Of a stretch of DNA of 64,000 nt, positions 46,261 through 58,296 are shown in pieces; the stretch's first letter is position 1; every line of letters starts with the position of its first letter. A program made the position numbers and the translations under genes. Below the pieces are notes generated by a model. That model did not search any database. It had not been told where the DNA came from and saw nothing but the letters and a program-made list of their open reading frames with translations. Location: contig NC_092676.1 of NCBI RefSeq assembly GCF_964355755.1, positions 5,934,288 to 5,998,287 on the forward strand, in the 5' to 3' direction. Source of the DNA: Antedon mediterranea (Eukaryota > Echinodermata > Crinoidea > Comatulida > Antedonidae).

Positions 46261-47156
46261 GCAGTGAATTTTATAATTTTACTAATTATTATTGTGTATA
46301 AATAATTTCATAGTTATGCAATTATATTATATTTAGTATACAGTAGGCCTATGCTGTAGTTTAAAGGTCAATAACCATACTATCGGCCATTCTTCTACAA
46401 AATGTGCCATTAGACTGGATAGAAACACACATGTTTTAAACAATTTCAAAAGAAAAAAAATGTCATAAGACCAACATTTTCAGAGTTATATTATTATAAT
46501 TGACTAATAGTTCAAAGGTCAATAGTTGTAGAATCGGCCATTTTTTGTAAAAACATTTCATTATAATAAATATGAATGTATAGTTTCTGAACAATTTGAG
46601 CCCTATTTCGTGTCTCTCCGATTATTGGTTACTGAGATACGATAAATCAAGGTCAAAGGTCAAAATGTCAGAAATAAGACTTGCATCCATTTTTTGAGAA
46701 AATGTTTCATTAAAGTGAATATAAAAACATATATTTTAAACATTTTGACACCAAAATTAATTATCTGTGACTAGTGGTTCTCGAGATATAGGGTAATTAT
46801 AAAAAATGGCCGCCATTTTTAATTATGCAAATTAAGGGCTTAGATGGCCGAATTTCGCTTGGGATCCGCCATATTCGTAATCAGCGAGGTCGAAATATCC
46901 TAAATCAAGTGGATCCCAGCTTCTACCCAAAAATGCTTCTTGATTCGTTTTCTAGGCCGTTTTTTGAGAAATGGAACCTGTCTAATAGGCCTAGAATCGT
47001 ACCGCACTTGTGTAATCACTTCTTGTTGCTGCTATACGCTTGGGTGCGCGCACACGGAACAAGAACATTTAACTGATGAATTATTCATGTTGATTTTGTG
47101 ACGTTTCATGAGGGGGGTCCCCAACTTATGTACGAAAAAAAAAATCGCTTCCCGGG

Positions 47157-48353
47157 CGATACGTTTGTAACAAATGTTCATTGGCTTACTCATTCGTTTG
47201 ATTCACTTTCCCACTTGCCCGTTTCTACGAAAAAGACCAGATAGACCTACAGTAGAACACTCTCTTAAGGAAACACATGTAAAAAGGGTCTTTCACACCT
47301 GTTCCGGCACGGTTCCGTTCCGGCGCCGGCAAATCCAATCGAACGTCAATGATTCGTTTTTAGGATGCGCATGCGTATTCGAGTTTCTGTCTGTCATACT
47401 CCCTTCTTTGACGAATTCTAGTTCCTTTGATTTTTCGTTTCAGCGAAATTTATTAGTTCGAATTATTTCAATTTTTTGCGAAGCGAAATATTGCTCAACC
47501 AATCGGAGCTCAGGAAATGAACTATGACGCTTTCATGAGCACTCATGCGAATCGAAATGCTCAGCAACCACGCGAGGAACACATGAACGTCGCAGCTACT
47601 CGTTCATGTAGTGGAAAGATATTAGGCGATTTTTTTCTCTTCAAAACGTTGGATTCGCGCGAATAAAATTCACCTAGTTGAAAATTGGCTTAAGAGGGGA
47701 TACTTTCCCGAGAAACAAAGGAATGGAAATATATGTCTTAGCGGCCTATCCTTATTCAGCGGGGTCCCGAAAGTGCCACCTCAAATACATGTATTGATTT
47801 TCGAATCGTTTGTTTACAATGAGCCACACCAAAGCCATAACAAATAAATAATAACGCAGATTACAATGTAATTATTATTACACTAAGTATTACACTAATT
47901 ATTCAAATACAGTAAGTTTATACAGAATTCTTAAAATACATTCACTTTCACAGAATAAATTTACTTATACATTTCTTTCACAAATTACATTGAAATATGC
48001 AATATTATTATTTAAAATAATATGTCCAAAAACAATAATTTAATAATTATTTTAAACAGGATTATGTTTTAACGCCTTCATGCAACCGTTTATTTAATTT
48101 TGTTAATTGTTGGGTTTGAAGTTGTTGTTGTTTACAGACTGAAATACATAAAACACAAGACAAAACATCGACAATTACAAATATTTTCTGAATTTTGGAT
48201 CGAAATAAAGATAAACTAGAGGGTACTCCGAGAGTACAAACCTCCGCCTACTGTAAAATTCCCCAACATAAAATGCCCCCTGAATATTTTTTTTTTTACA
48301 TTTTTTTGTATTAGTTCTAAGTGTAAATATGTTAACTGCACACTACAAAGTTG
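47157..48353. other. Intergenic, nothing recognised
   Basis: AT-rich, with no coding frame or tandem repeat of note. Around 48215-48245 a 'CCGAGAGTACAAACCTCCGCC' motif may belong to the composite repeat that ends in CTTGGCGGAGGTAAC at 48822. Confidence 0.4.
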
Positions 48354-48822
48354 TGGATGAGAGTGTGGTGTAATGGTTATGTATCCAGCCTCTCACAGTT
48401 GAGATCGCTGGTTCAAGTCCCACTGAGGGTTTTTTTTTTTTTTTTATTATTTTTTTTTTTTTATTTTTTTTTTTTTTTGTGGACATTGATTTTTTACCCT
48501 GACCCTTCAAAATTTAACCACAATTATATGATGTGTCATTGATCATTGTGGCTAAGTTTGGTGAGAATCGGATCAAAACTGTGGTCTCTAGGCGGTAAAA
48601 TAGTTTTTTGTTAGTTGTGACCTTGACCTATGACCTTTCCCCTTCAAATTCAAACTCGTCCGAGCTTTTTGGGCATAGATCATTGTGTCCAAATTTGGTT
48701 AGAATCGGATAAAAACTGTGGCCTCCAGGCTGTTCACAGACACACACACAAACACACAAACACACAAACACACACACAAACATACAGGGGTGAAAACATA
48801 ACCTCCTTGGCGGAGGTAACAA
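48354..48822 (+). mobile_element. tRNA-derived SINE or composite retroposon
   Basis: The head GTGGTGTAATGGTTATGTAT resembles an A box and GGTTCAAGTCCC is a B box. It is followed by a long T-rich tract. Then comes a body with TGACCTTGACCTATGACC and GTTAGAATCGGATAAAAACTG, and a (CA)n-rich end at 48740-48785. Confidence 0.6.
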
Positions 48823-48945
48823 TGAAAGAAATTATCAATAGTGGCGTCAAAAGCAATACATGAATACATCAATTTATACTTAGCCTAAACCATTTAGTTG
48901 ACATTAACTTGACCTTTTTTTTAGGGAATTTATCAATTCATTTAT

Positions 48946-51274
48946 TCAGTTGCCAGATCTGTCATTGCCTTGTCGGACAACGGTTACCGTTGCAGGATGT
49001 CCTTTTTTTCCATTGAGTTCAGGCGTTACGGTAATTTCAACCGTCTCCGCAAGAGACTCGGACATTTCACACATTCCTATATGCGGATCATTTATTTGGA
49101 TAACACCGGGAAAAGGTAAACCATCATCGGAACATGAAATTCTAAATAAATCGGCAGTACCTGACGTAAGGTTCCAAGTGGCAACGCCGAAAGAAAAGCC
49201 GTCATCTAACATACCTTGGAATTGAGAAATGTCTGTAATCTCAAAAAGAACAACCATGGCTGGAACTGTGGAAATTATAAATAAAACAATATCATGTTTA
49301 TATCCTAGAAAAGCATAGATATAGAAAGTAAGATATGAATTAAAATATACTTAAAGGTGTATTGTCCCCCAAAAACATGAAAAATGAAGATTAATTAAAT
49401 CAGACTTTGAATAGGTTATTTTGTAGTTTTAATAAAGTTAATCACTTCCGTAGAAAAAAAAATAAAAAAAATTATATTTTCACTTATAAAATAACAAAAT
49501 AAACGGTTAAATTCAACCAAAAATCCATTGGCTGCCAGCCAATTTGACTATTTTTTGCTTTTAATTACATTTTCAGGTAAATACATTTTTTTCGATCTAA
49601 TTTTTGGTCAAAATGGATAAATATTATGTGACATTAAAATTTTATATTCAACAAAAAAATAATTTTTTAAGGGGGACAATACATCTTTAATAATGATCAC
49701 CTATCAGCCTATCACCCGATTCTGCAACTGTCACTAGATAGATGTTAACTGACTATTGAAAGTCATCTAGATACGAGTCTAGGTGTATAAAGTAAGTCTA
49801 CTTTTAATACATGTTATGAAAAATTTTAGATTTTACTAACGTTTGGTAATCTTTTAAAGTAAAAAAAAAACACACGTTTTACTTACTTGTCGAAATAGAT
49901 ATGACAGCAGATCCCAGTGGTGTATTATTGTAATTCAGCTCTACGCTCAAATCAACATTGGTCCCAGCCTCCAAACCAAAGCAACTTACAATCTTTGTCA
50001 TGTTAGACTGCACTGTCCCAGACGTTGACGGAGTTCCTTCAGAACATGTCACGGTATATGAAACAATCTGGGTTGCGTCTGACGACATTTTGGCGACTAC
50101 AATCGTAGTATTTGTCGCATTATTTTCAATCAATGTTATGTTCACAAGATTGTCTGCAATTAAAAAATAAGTATTTGAAGAAAAGCCGGTAGACATACAT
50201 ACCAATACTCAATTACACAAACAACGTCCGGCGTAATCCAACAAAAATTAACATTATAAAAAAGGTGCATAATATAACTTACATGGCGAAGTAGTTAAGC
50301 CTGATGAAGTCGTTTGGCCTGATGAATTTGTTAAACCAGATGAAGTCGTTTCATTCAATGAATTGTCAGTGGTCAATTCGTCTGCTGATGAGGGGTAGTC
50401 GGTTCCGGCATCTCTCCTATTCCCAACAACAGTTACCACAACTGTGACAGGATGTCCTTCTTTTCCATTCAGTTCAGGCGTTACGGTAATTTCAACTTTC
50501 TCCGATAGAGACTCGGACATTTCGCACATTCCTATATGCGGATCATTTATTTGGATAACACCGGGAAAAGGTAAACCATCATCGGAACATGAAATCCTGA
50601 ATAAATCGGCAGTACCTGACGTAAGGTTCCAAGTGGCAACGCCGAAAGAAAAGCCGTCATCTAACATACCTTGAAATTGAGACATGTCTGTAATCTCAAA
50701 AAGAAAAACCATGGCTGGAACTGTGGAAATTATAAATAAAACAATATCATGTTTATATTCTAGAAAAGCATAGATATAGAAAGTAAGATATGAATTAAAA
50801 TATACTTAATAATGATCACCTATCAGCCTATCACCCGATTCTGCAACTGTTACTAGATAGATGTTAACTGACTATTGAAAGTCATCTAGATACGAGTCTA
50901 GGTGTATAAAGTAAGTCTACTTTTAATACATGTTATGAAAGATTTTAGATTTTACTAACGTTTGCTAATCTGTTAAAAAGTAAAAAAAAAACACACGTTT
51001 TACTTACTTGTCGAAATAGATATGACAGCAGATCCCAGTGGTGTATTATTGTAATTCAGCTCTACGCTCAAATCAACATTGGTCCCAGCCTCCAAACCAA
51101 AGCAACTTACAATCTTTGTCATGTTAGACTGCACTGTCCCAGACGTTGACGGAGTTCCTTCAGAACATGTCACGGTATATGAAACAATCTGGGTTGCGTC
51201 TGACGACATTTTGGCGACTACAATCGTAGTATTTGTCGCATTATTTTCAATCAATGTTATGTTCACAAGATTGT
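48946..51274 (-). repeat. Intragenic tandem duplication of exons 8-9 as exons 10-11
   Basis: Exons 8 (51274-51008) and 10 (50153-49887) encode identical peptides, 1121 bp apart. Exons 9 (50720-50283) and 11 (49265-48946) are nearly identical over their shared part, 1455 bp apart. The difference is the MITE at 49351-49690. Introns match as well. Confidence 0.9.
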
Positions 51275-54200
51275 CTGCAATTAAAAAATAAGTATTTGAA
51301 GAAAAGCCGGTAGACATACATACCAATACTCAATTACACAAACAACGTCCGGCGTAATCAAACAAAAATTAACATTATAAAAAAGGTGCATAATATAACT
51401 TACATGGCGAAGTTGTTAAGCCTGATGAAGTTGTATGGCCTGATGAATTTGTTAAACCAGATGAAGTCGTTTCATTCAATGAATTGTCAGTGGTCAATTC
51501 GTTTGCTGAGGAGGGGTAGTCGGATCCGGCATCTCTCCTATTTCCAACAACAGGTACCACAATTGTGGCAGGATGTCCTTCTTTTCCATTCAGTTCAGGC
51601 GTTACGGTAATTTCAACCGTCTCCGCTAGAGACTGGGACATTTCACACATTCCTATGTGCGGATCATTAATTTGGATAACACCGGGAAAAGGTGTACCAT
51701 CAGAACATGAAATCTTGAACAAATCGGCAGTACCTGACTGGTTCCAAGTCGCAACGCCGAAAGAAAAGCCGTTATCTAACATACTTTGAAATTGAGAGAG
51801 GTCTGTCATCTCAAAAAGCACGACCATTTCTGGAGCTGGAAAAATTAAAACCCGAAATTGATCCAAAAAATGTATACAGTATTACTTTGTTATTGACATA
51901 ATGACATTGTGTCCTTCTCAACGAAACGTATTCGTACGTGGATCCCGAACAGTTTTGCATTGATCCCAATCAATGTTAATCATACTATAAGAAACTTTGT
52001 GCTAGAATCCTTTCAACTCGTTTCCCGAAACATACCTAAACATATTCTGTATTTTGATTCCTGTACATTATTCTAAATCTAAACATCGTTTTTTTTTTTA
52101 TTTCGTGCCCTCAATTCGTATTACTTATAACATGAGTAGGCCTACATGTCTCTGTGCATTTAAAGTATCAGCATTTGGTATTTTATTAAGTTATATGAAA
52201 GTTAACTTTTACTCACAAGTTGAAATAGATATTGAAGAAAACCCAACTGATAGATTACCGGTACCATGTACGAATCTTACACTTAAGTCAACGGTGTTTC
52301 CGGCCTCCAAACCATCACAGAATACATCTTTCGTCATGTTAGCCTCCATCATACCAGACGGAGACGGATTGCCTTCAGAACATTCCACGTTATAAGGAAC
52401 ACTCTGAGTTGTGTCTGACGTCAATTTGGCGACTACAGTCGACGTGTTTGTTCCAGTAGTATCTTCAACCAATGTTACGTTAACAAGCTTACCTATAATA
52501 AAAATGTATATTTAAAAGGGCCTGTCCAATTTAAAACAGACCCACTTAGTAGGCTAGTGGTGAACATTAGTATAAGGGTGTAGGCCTACTTGATTTGTCG
52601 TGGTATTCATGGGTCACCGTAGAATTGTATATCATTACAAAGCTTTCGCATCGGGATAAAAGGATAAGTTATTTAATAACAAAATATTAATCTGCGCATG
52701 CGTATAAGCCCAGTATAATCCGTTCCGTTCTCATTGAGACAATTGGTCGATTTAACGTTCGGTACGATAGAGGAGCAATCTTTATGACGTCACTTTGAAA
52801 ATTTCCAACAGTAAAAACTGGTCGATCAGTACGAAGCGAATGCACGCGGAACAGTACCGTATGTAATTCCAGACAGCAAAGCAACTTTCGACACTCTAAA
52901 AAACGCTGGCAACGTGGATTAAATTCAATGATTGGCTATTAGTTACGATTCATCCCCGACAAATCAAAGTTGAGAACCCTGGTTAATCTATGCCAATTTG
53001 ATTGCGCGACGCATTGAGAAGCCTTTCTGAAATGTAGCGATATTGAGGAAAATTCTGCATCGACAGGGATGTACATATGATTGCAGAACAATCGCGAGAT
53101 TATGGCTGTCGCCGCACTCGCTTGCCTTACAGCCGTCGCCGTAAATTGATGTGATGTCACAGGTGCATCGCAAAAAAAAATCAACATTTATATTTTTTTA
53201 CAATTTATTTACAAAGTGTGTTTACTAGAAAAGTTCGCGATTTGCCAAACCTTGCCAGAAAACTCATGAAGTAAATTTTGCGATGCACCTGTGACGTCAC
53301 AGCAATTTATGGCGACGGCTGTACGGCGAGCGCGTGCGGCGATATCCTTAATCTCGCGATGGTTCTGAAATCATATGTACATCCCTAATACGTTGTTAAA
53401 ATATGGTCCTCGGTCAAGTTGTCCATTAAGGGAAGTCGGGATTTAATACCGTCTGACGCCTGGACCCAGGACAGCTATGTGATGCTTAGACTTACATTTC
53501 CGTTTGTGTTTACAGTAGGTGTTAATGTTTAGACTTACTTGTTGACAAAACCATCAAGCTGGGTATTGCTTGTTTGGAGTAGTGGACAGCAACTACATTC
53601 ACTACCACTTGAACACCTGGGCCTACATCCGAACACTTTACACTGCCAGACCCGTCAAGCGTGTTCACTACAATTGAGGCTGGTTCTCCAACTGAACAGC
53701 TGACGTTGAACGCCGAAACTGAACCAGACATGATCTTCCATTTCACAAATACATATAAAAACGAAGAATTTTGACTTGTGAATTCAACCTGGTCCGGATC
53801 TGCAATTGGTAACAAAAGCCAAGTTTAGGTCTAAACGCTATTTATGTTTACACGTCTCATTGGAGTTAAATTTTGGTTTATCTGAGTGTTGCGTTGAGAC
53901 GCAGAACTTAAACTTTATCTCCTTTAAAACATGCTTGGCTGTTACAATCTTAGTTATATCGGATGTACCTTTGAAACCTATACCAAAGTTGAAAGATTTC
54001 TCTTCTATTTACTGTGGTTAACTCTCCTGTGCAGCGCGATGGATAGCAAGGGCAATGATATACTTAAGGGAGCATGCCAACATTATTATACTGCAGTTAC
54101 TGCAGTACCTAAATTTGTTACTTTGATTTTAGTTTGTTTCAATTGTACAAGTTTATGAGTAACTTTAGCTTGTTAAATAATTGCATAAATAGATTGAAGA

Positions 54201-57200
54201 GTTAATTAATTATAGTTTCTGTCTGTTAGAAAAGTTACTTAAAGATGTATTGTCCCTTTGACTAATTAAAAAAAATATTTAAAAAAAAAAGATTTCGAAA
54301 AAAAAGTGGGTCATTTTGAAGTATCATAATAGTTATTAACTTTCATCAAAAATTAGTCGGAAAAAATCATTTAACTGAAATACAGACCTTTTTTGACTTC
54401 CAGTCAAAGTTTTCGATCAAAACATATCTCATAATGCAACGCGCTTGTTTGGCTACTCTGTATGCATAATCATAAAACTTCCTCAAGATCTGTGTGAGAA
54501 CACCTTCTCACCGTGACGAGTTGTAAACAATCCTAATTAGCATCATGCATAATGCATACTCGTGGTTTGAAATCTTTGTTTACTTTCGCACATGAAGATT
54601 TTCCAGACGAAATGTAATCAAATTAATTTACCTGTTAATTACGTAAACTTGTTGTTTTTGGCTTGAATTTTCGACTTAAATTGAATAACTTTAATATTAC
54701 TTTGATATGGCCAATTTAAATTTTGAATATTTTGACTTTCATTTTTTTGTGTTTCAAGGGACAATACCGTACATCTTTAAACATTTATTTATACATACTT
54801 GATATCATGATGATGTGTGCTGGCTCGCCATCCACCGAATTGGTCTGAGAATTTATGGTGAGGCCAACTTTAGTACCAGGCTCAACTTGGTTACACATTG
54901 CCGACCCATGTGACGCATTCTGGCTTAGCATAATCAGCGATCCATGCGAGCACTCGGCAACAAACTCGTCTGCAGTTTCACCAGGCGGGAGAGACCAGAC
55001 GGCCACTACCGCAGTGGTGTTGGTAAAGTGTTCTTCAAAGATAACAGGACTTGTTTCTTAATTGAAATAAATGTTGCATAACATGTTAATGACGTTTCTG
55101 ATTTATTTTTAACCAAAATCAAATACAGTACACTGTAAAAAAAAGTGTTTAGATCTTAAACATGTATTTTGTACCCACTTTTCCCACACATTTAACCTTA
55201 AACATGTTTAGATGTGAAACATGTTTAGGTTCTAATAACATTCTAAACATTGTAGTCTGTATCCAACACATCAGTGACGTGTGATTGTGGAGCAATATAA
55301 AGACACGTTTAGATTTTAAACGTGTTTAATTTGCAATGTGTGGAGCGCATGTGTGGAGCTTTTTCCGCCACAAAAAATCGTAGGCACGCAACGCTAAACA
55401 CGTACCTAAACATGTTGACATTTAGAAATTGAACATAATAGTGACATATTGACTGCTGAACGAGTGGAGGAAAACAACATGTAGCTATAAACACGTTTAG
55501 GTTTTAAACACGCTAAACATGTACTGTAACTACGTGTTTAAAAGCTAAATGTGTGGATAAAGTGGGTACGTTTGGGTTTAAGATCTAAACACTATTTTTA
55601 CAGTGTATAACATAAAGCTTTAAAGGGTAGCTCCGAGTTTATCATTTCTACTGTGTAATAAAATATTAACATGTGTGGTGGATTAGATTTGTCTCTTTCT
55701 AAACTTAATAATTCCTGAATGGATGACAATATATCCGTATTAACATTGACATTTTTAAAATAATTTGATTTGAAATTTCACTCTTGATATTAAAGTTATT
55801 TTCTGACAACGCAAAAGGAGAACGGATGTTTTGAAATAAGCCTCTTTGAACCAGTGGTGCTACAGGACACTGTATTACAGAATCTTGAAAAATTAAAATG
55901 TAGATACAATACGGAGAAACGACTTACTTGATGATATAGTTAGCGAAGCATTAGCGGCTGGAATGTCCAGGTAGGATACAGACACGGTAACGGTTAAATA
56001 GCCTCCAGGTGAAACTTCGTCACAAGACACCACCACATCATTCGAGAAGTCCACAGTCTCATTTAATACAGACGGTTCGCCTTCAGAGCAATCGACGATT
56101 ATCTTGTCAGCCATACCGGCTGTCAGGTAAACACGTACGTATACTGACGAGCTGGTAGATGCATAATTCTCGATGTCAATCTGAGCTGTGGTAAAAGAAT
56201 AGAAATACAGCAAAAATGTTACAAAAGGTAAGATACATTCGTATGTCATTAATACAGTTTTTAAAGGATTATACGGAAGTTAGCCTAATTCATTCACTAA
56301 AGGGGGTTCTGCTTAATATTCGTAAAAGAACAATTTTTACACACATGGCGTGTCAAACCTTTATTCGATTTTTTTTTAAATATCCTGTCTACACAATATC
56401 AAACTAGTTTGACAAAAAATGTGTGATGTGCCCAAACATGGTAGTGATATAACATCGTGTCCATGGGCACATCATGTTTTTTTCTCACATAAAGTTTGAT
56501 AGTGTAGACAGAGCATTCCTTTCAATACGCTTTTGTTAACCCATCATATATATGGAAACTTGTAGCTCTTCATATTGTACGATACTTTATGTACTTACTA
56601 TAGCAATATTTGTCCTTATTCTTTACTGTAGAGCTGTCAAGACAACACTCTTGATTCTAAAAGAAAAATAAGTTCGTGTTTTCAGCAATGGTTATGAATT
56701 CAAGAGACATTCGTCGGCCATTGTTGAATTTACTAGTTCCTGTTGTGAAACTTCGACGTCTAGGAAAGGATGTTAGAATGAGAGTGGGTTCGAGGTGAGG
56801 AATTTATTGAGAACAACCAAGGATGAAACGACCTAAGCAGCCCAAACCAGAAGCAAAAATAATGATTATTTTCCATCTTGATTGATCAATTATTGACATA
56901 TTTCGTTGATTTGACAAAGAACTTCAGTTGTACTGCAGTTTTGTTTCACAGCCTAACCCGAAAATGTCTCTAGATTTTCACATGTTGATTGGAATAATGC
57001 ACTATAAAGATTTATCCCACTTCAATGACGCAGACAAAATGCAAGACGTGCATTTACCACCTATCACACCAGCAACAGTTCGGACGATCCATTGCGTCGT
57101 GATTGATCAAATTTTGCGGCGCGCTTACGTTTCCTTGCGTTACGTCTAATTCTTGGTTCCCACTAGAGACGCAACGCAAGGACGTAAGCGCAATCCAAGT

Positions 57201-57910
57201 GATTTGACCAATAACAGGCGATGGATTATTCGGACACATCGCTTATAATTGGTAAACTCGCTCGCGTGGCGTCTACGTCCTTGCGATTTGTCTCTTGTGG
57301 GAACCAAGCTTAAAGCGTGGTTCACACTAGAACGCAACGCAGTGACGTATTGACGCAAAGTGCTGTATTGCGTAATCACAAATGGGAACCTACGACGCGA
57401 TAGTGCTGCAAACATCGCAGGTTTGATTTTACGCAGGCAGGGGCAAACACAATTATTAGAAGGGCATTTTCTTACTTTGCGTAGATTGCGTTACGTTGCG
57501 TCGCTAGTGGGAACCAAGCTTAAGTGGGAAATAAGCTTAAGCCTAAATTATTTATAAATAAACATAAACAGCCTTACCGTGCACACGTCATCATCGTGCC
57601 CGTCTACGTAAATGTAATCGCCGTTTTCCTGAAAATCTTCCGGACTGGATTCATGTTTAGTTGCGTTATTTAGTTCACACATTTTGTGAACATGATCATA
57701 ATTAAACGATTTGCATTCTGTTTTAACACAGAAACGAAAACATTCCATTCGGGATCTGACGGACAGTGTTTCGTAAACGTTACCAACCAATATTTTGTTT
57801 GATTCCATCTTCATATTACTCCAATTGACGTAATCATATTGCGCGTGGATGGGACGATACACAACTACAAACCCGACGAGCCAAAAGAAAGTTACGAATT
57901 TTGAAATCAT
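48946..57910 (-). CDS. Secreted PAN/Apple protein with nine two-cysteine beta-type repeats
   Basis: Exons: 57910-57578, 56656-56599, 56185-55928, 55056-54799, 53799-53539, 52492-52217, 51835-51404, 51274-51008, 50720-50283, 50153-49887, 49265-48946. The total is 3168 nt, or 1055 aa plus stop. Residues 1-23 are a signal peptide; 24-111 a PAN/Apple domain (MECFRFCVKTECKSFNY, MCELNN); 112-130 a short Cys exon (NQECCLDSSTVKNKDKYCY). Each of exons 3-11 is one phase-1 module of about 85-105 aa with C-S-x-G-x-P and a second Cys (C..[VL]..G), plus alternating hydrophobic strands like an Fn3/Ig-type sandwich. I do not recognise this repeat as a named family. Exons 7 and 9 end in Thr/Ser-rich mucin-like linkers (TTSSGLT). 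Exons 8-9 and 10-11 are a recent internal duplication. The TGA stop overlaps an AATAAA (48946-48941). Introns carry several MITEs. Probably an extracellular adhesion protein. Confidence 0.85.
49351..49690. mobile_element. TTAA-specific MITE with visible empty site
   Basis: Ends are TTAAAGGTGTATTGTCCCCC and GGGGGACAATACATCTTTAA. The duplicated intron has the empty site TATACTTAATAATG at 50802-50814, with one TTAA (50806-50809). The insertion therefore duplicated TTAA, the signature of piggyBac-type transposition. Confidence 0.88.
53064..53386. mobile_element. Palindromic MITE with about 110-bp arms
   Basis: Left arm AGGGATGTACATATGATT ... GTCACAGGTGCATCGCAAAA is repeated inverted as TTTTGCGATGCACCTGTGAC ... 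ATCATATGTACATCCCT. The arms are a little diverged. It lies in intron 5 of the PAN/repeat gene. Confidence 0.78.
54239..54780. mobile_element. TTAA-flanked MITE, long version
   Basis: Ends are TTAAAGATGTATTGTCCC and GACAATACCGTACATCTTTAA. The interior (CATGCATAATGCATACTCG and others) matches 58297-58985 in the opposite orientation. It is in intron 4 of the PAN/repeat gene. Confidence 0.78.
55131..55605. mobile_element. MITE with CACTGTAAAAA ends and iterated AAACATGTTTAG boxes
   Basis: The left end CACTGTAAAAAAAAGTGTTT continues AGATCTTAAAC, and the right end is its inverted counterpart ending TTTTTACAGTG. Inside are many variants of AAACATGTTTAG and AAACACGTTTAG. It lies in intron 3 of the PAN/repeat gene. 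Confidence 0.75.
56382..56515. mobile_element. Palindromic MITE (GCTCTATCTACACTATC family)
   Basis: The left end is ATCCTGTCTACACAATATC and the right end GTTTGATAGTGTAGACAGAG. It is in intron 2 of the PAN/repeat gene. Confidence 0.7.
57151..57523. mobile_element. Two abutting TTAA MITEs of the GACGCAACGCA family
   Basis: A subtype A copy (about 57151-57312, AGAGACGCAACGCAAGGACG) is joined through CCAAGCTTAAAGCGTGGTTC to a subtype B copy (about 57310-57523, ending GTGGGAACCAAGCTTAA). It is in intron 1 of the PAN/repeat gene. Confidence 0.75.
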
Positions 57911-58296
57911 TTTGACGAAACGATGATGTCGTTACATATGAAGTTGTTATCTTTACTGTCTGTTACCAATAATCGTCAGTTTTTAATTTCGTAACAAATT
58001 AATTAATTTTCTATTTCGCTGAATTACTTTACACCCACTACCAGCCTGGGGATTATTGGAAACAATGTTAGTAAAAACTATGTAAATATAGGTTACAACA
58101 AAAGAAACAAAACACTATTCGAGAGTGTACACAACGTAAAAGAATAATTATCAAAATAATCGAAGTCTGTAAATATTATATATTTATTACTTTGGTAACT
58201 GTTGACATGGCAGTATAAATACAGTAGTTCTGTAAACTGATACAATTCGAATTGTAAGTCTTTGCGTAGGCTATGCATGTTTACGAGATGCCGATG
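57911..58296. other. 5' flank of the PAN/repeat gene
   Basis: AT-rich, presumed minus-strand promoter region. No motif can be assigned with confidence. Confidence 0.35.

Larger units (their letters stand above)
41228..47156. mobile_element. Giant inverted-repeat (foldback) element
   Basis: The left arm (about 41228-44450) and right arm (about 45163-47156) are reverse complements with high identity. Shared landmarks include CGTACATAAGTTGGG at the outer end, 'GGATCCCACTTGATTTAGG'-type sequence, 'CAAATTAAGGGCTTAGATGG', subterminal 'CATCAATATGATGG' repeats, and the 3' part of a coding sequence at the inner end. The left arm is interrupted by a LINE (43283-44120) and has about 570 extra bases near 41.4-42.0 kb. 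The 0.7-kb centre holds the rest of the broken gene. The exact outer ends and any target duplication are not resolved, so the superfamily is unknown. A diverged relative surrounds the minisatellite at 10.2-13.6 kb. Confidence 0.8.

Noticed and set aside
48354-48430. tRNA gene
   Set aside because: A-box-like and B-box sequences are present but there is no closed acceptor stem, and a retroposon body follows; it is a tRNA-derived SINE head.
51386-51789. Plus-strand open frames opposite exon 7 of the PAN/repeat gene
   Set aside because: Antisense shadows of minus-strand exons with conserved Cys motifs and matching phases.
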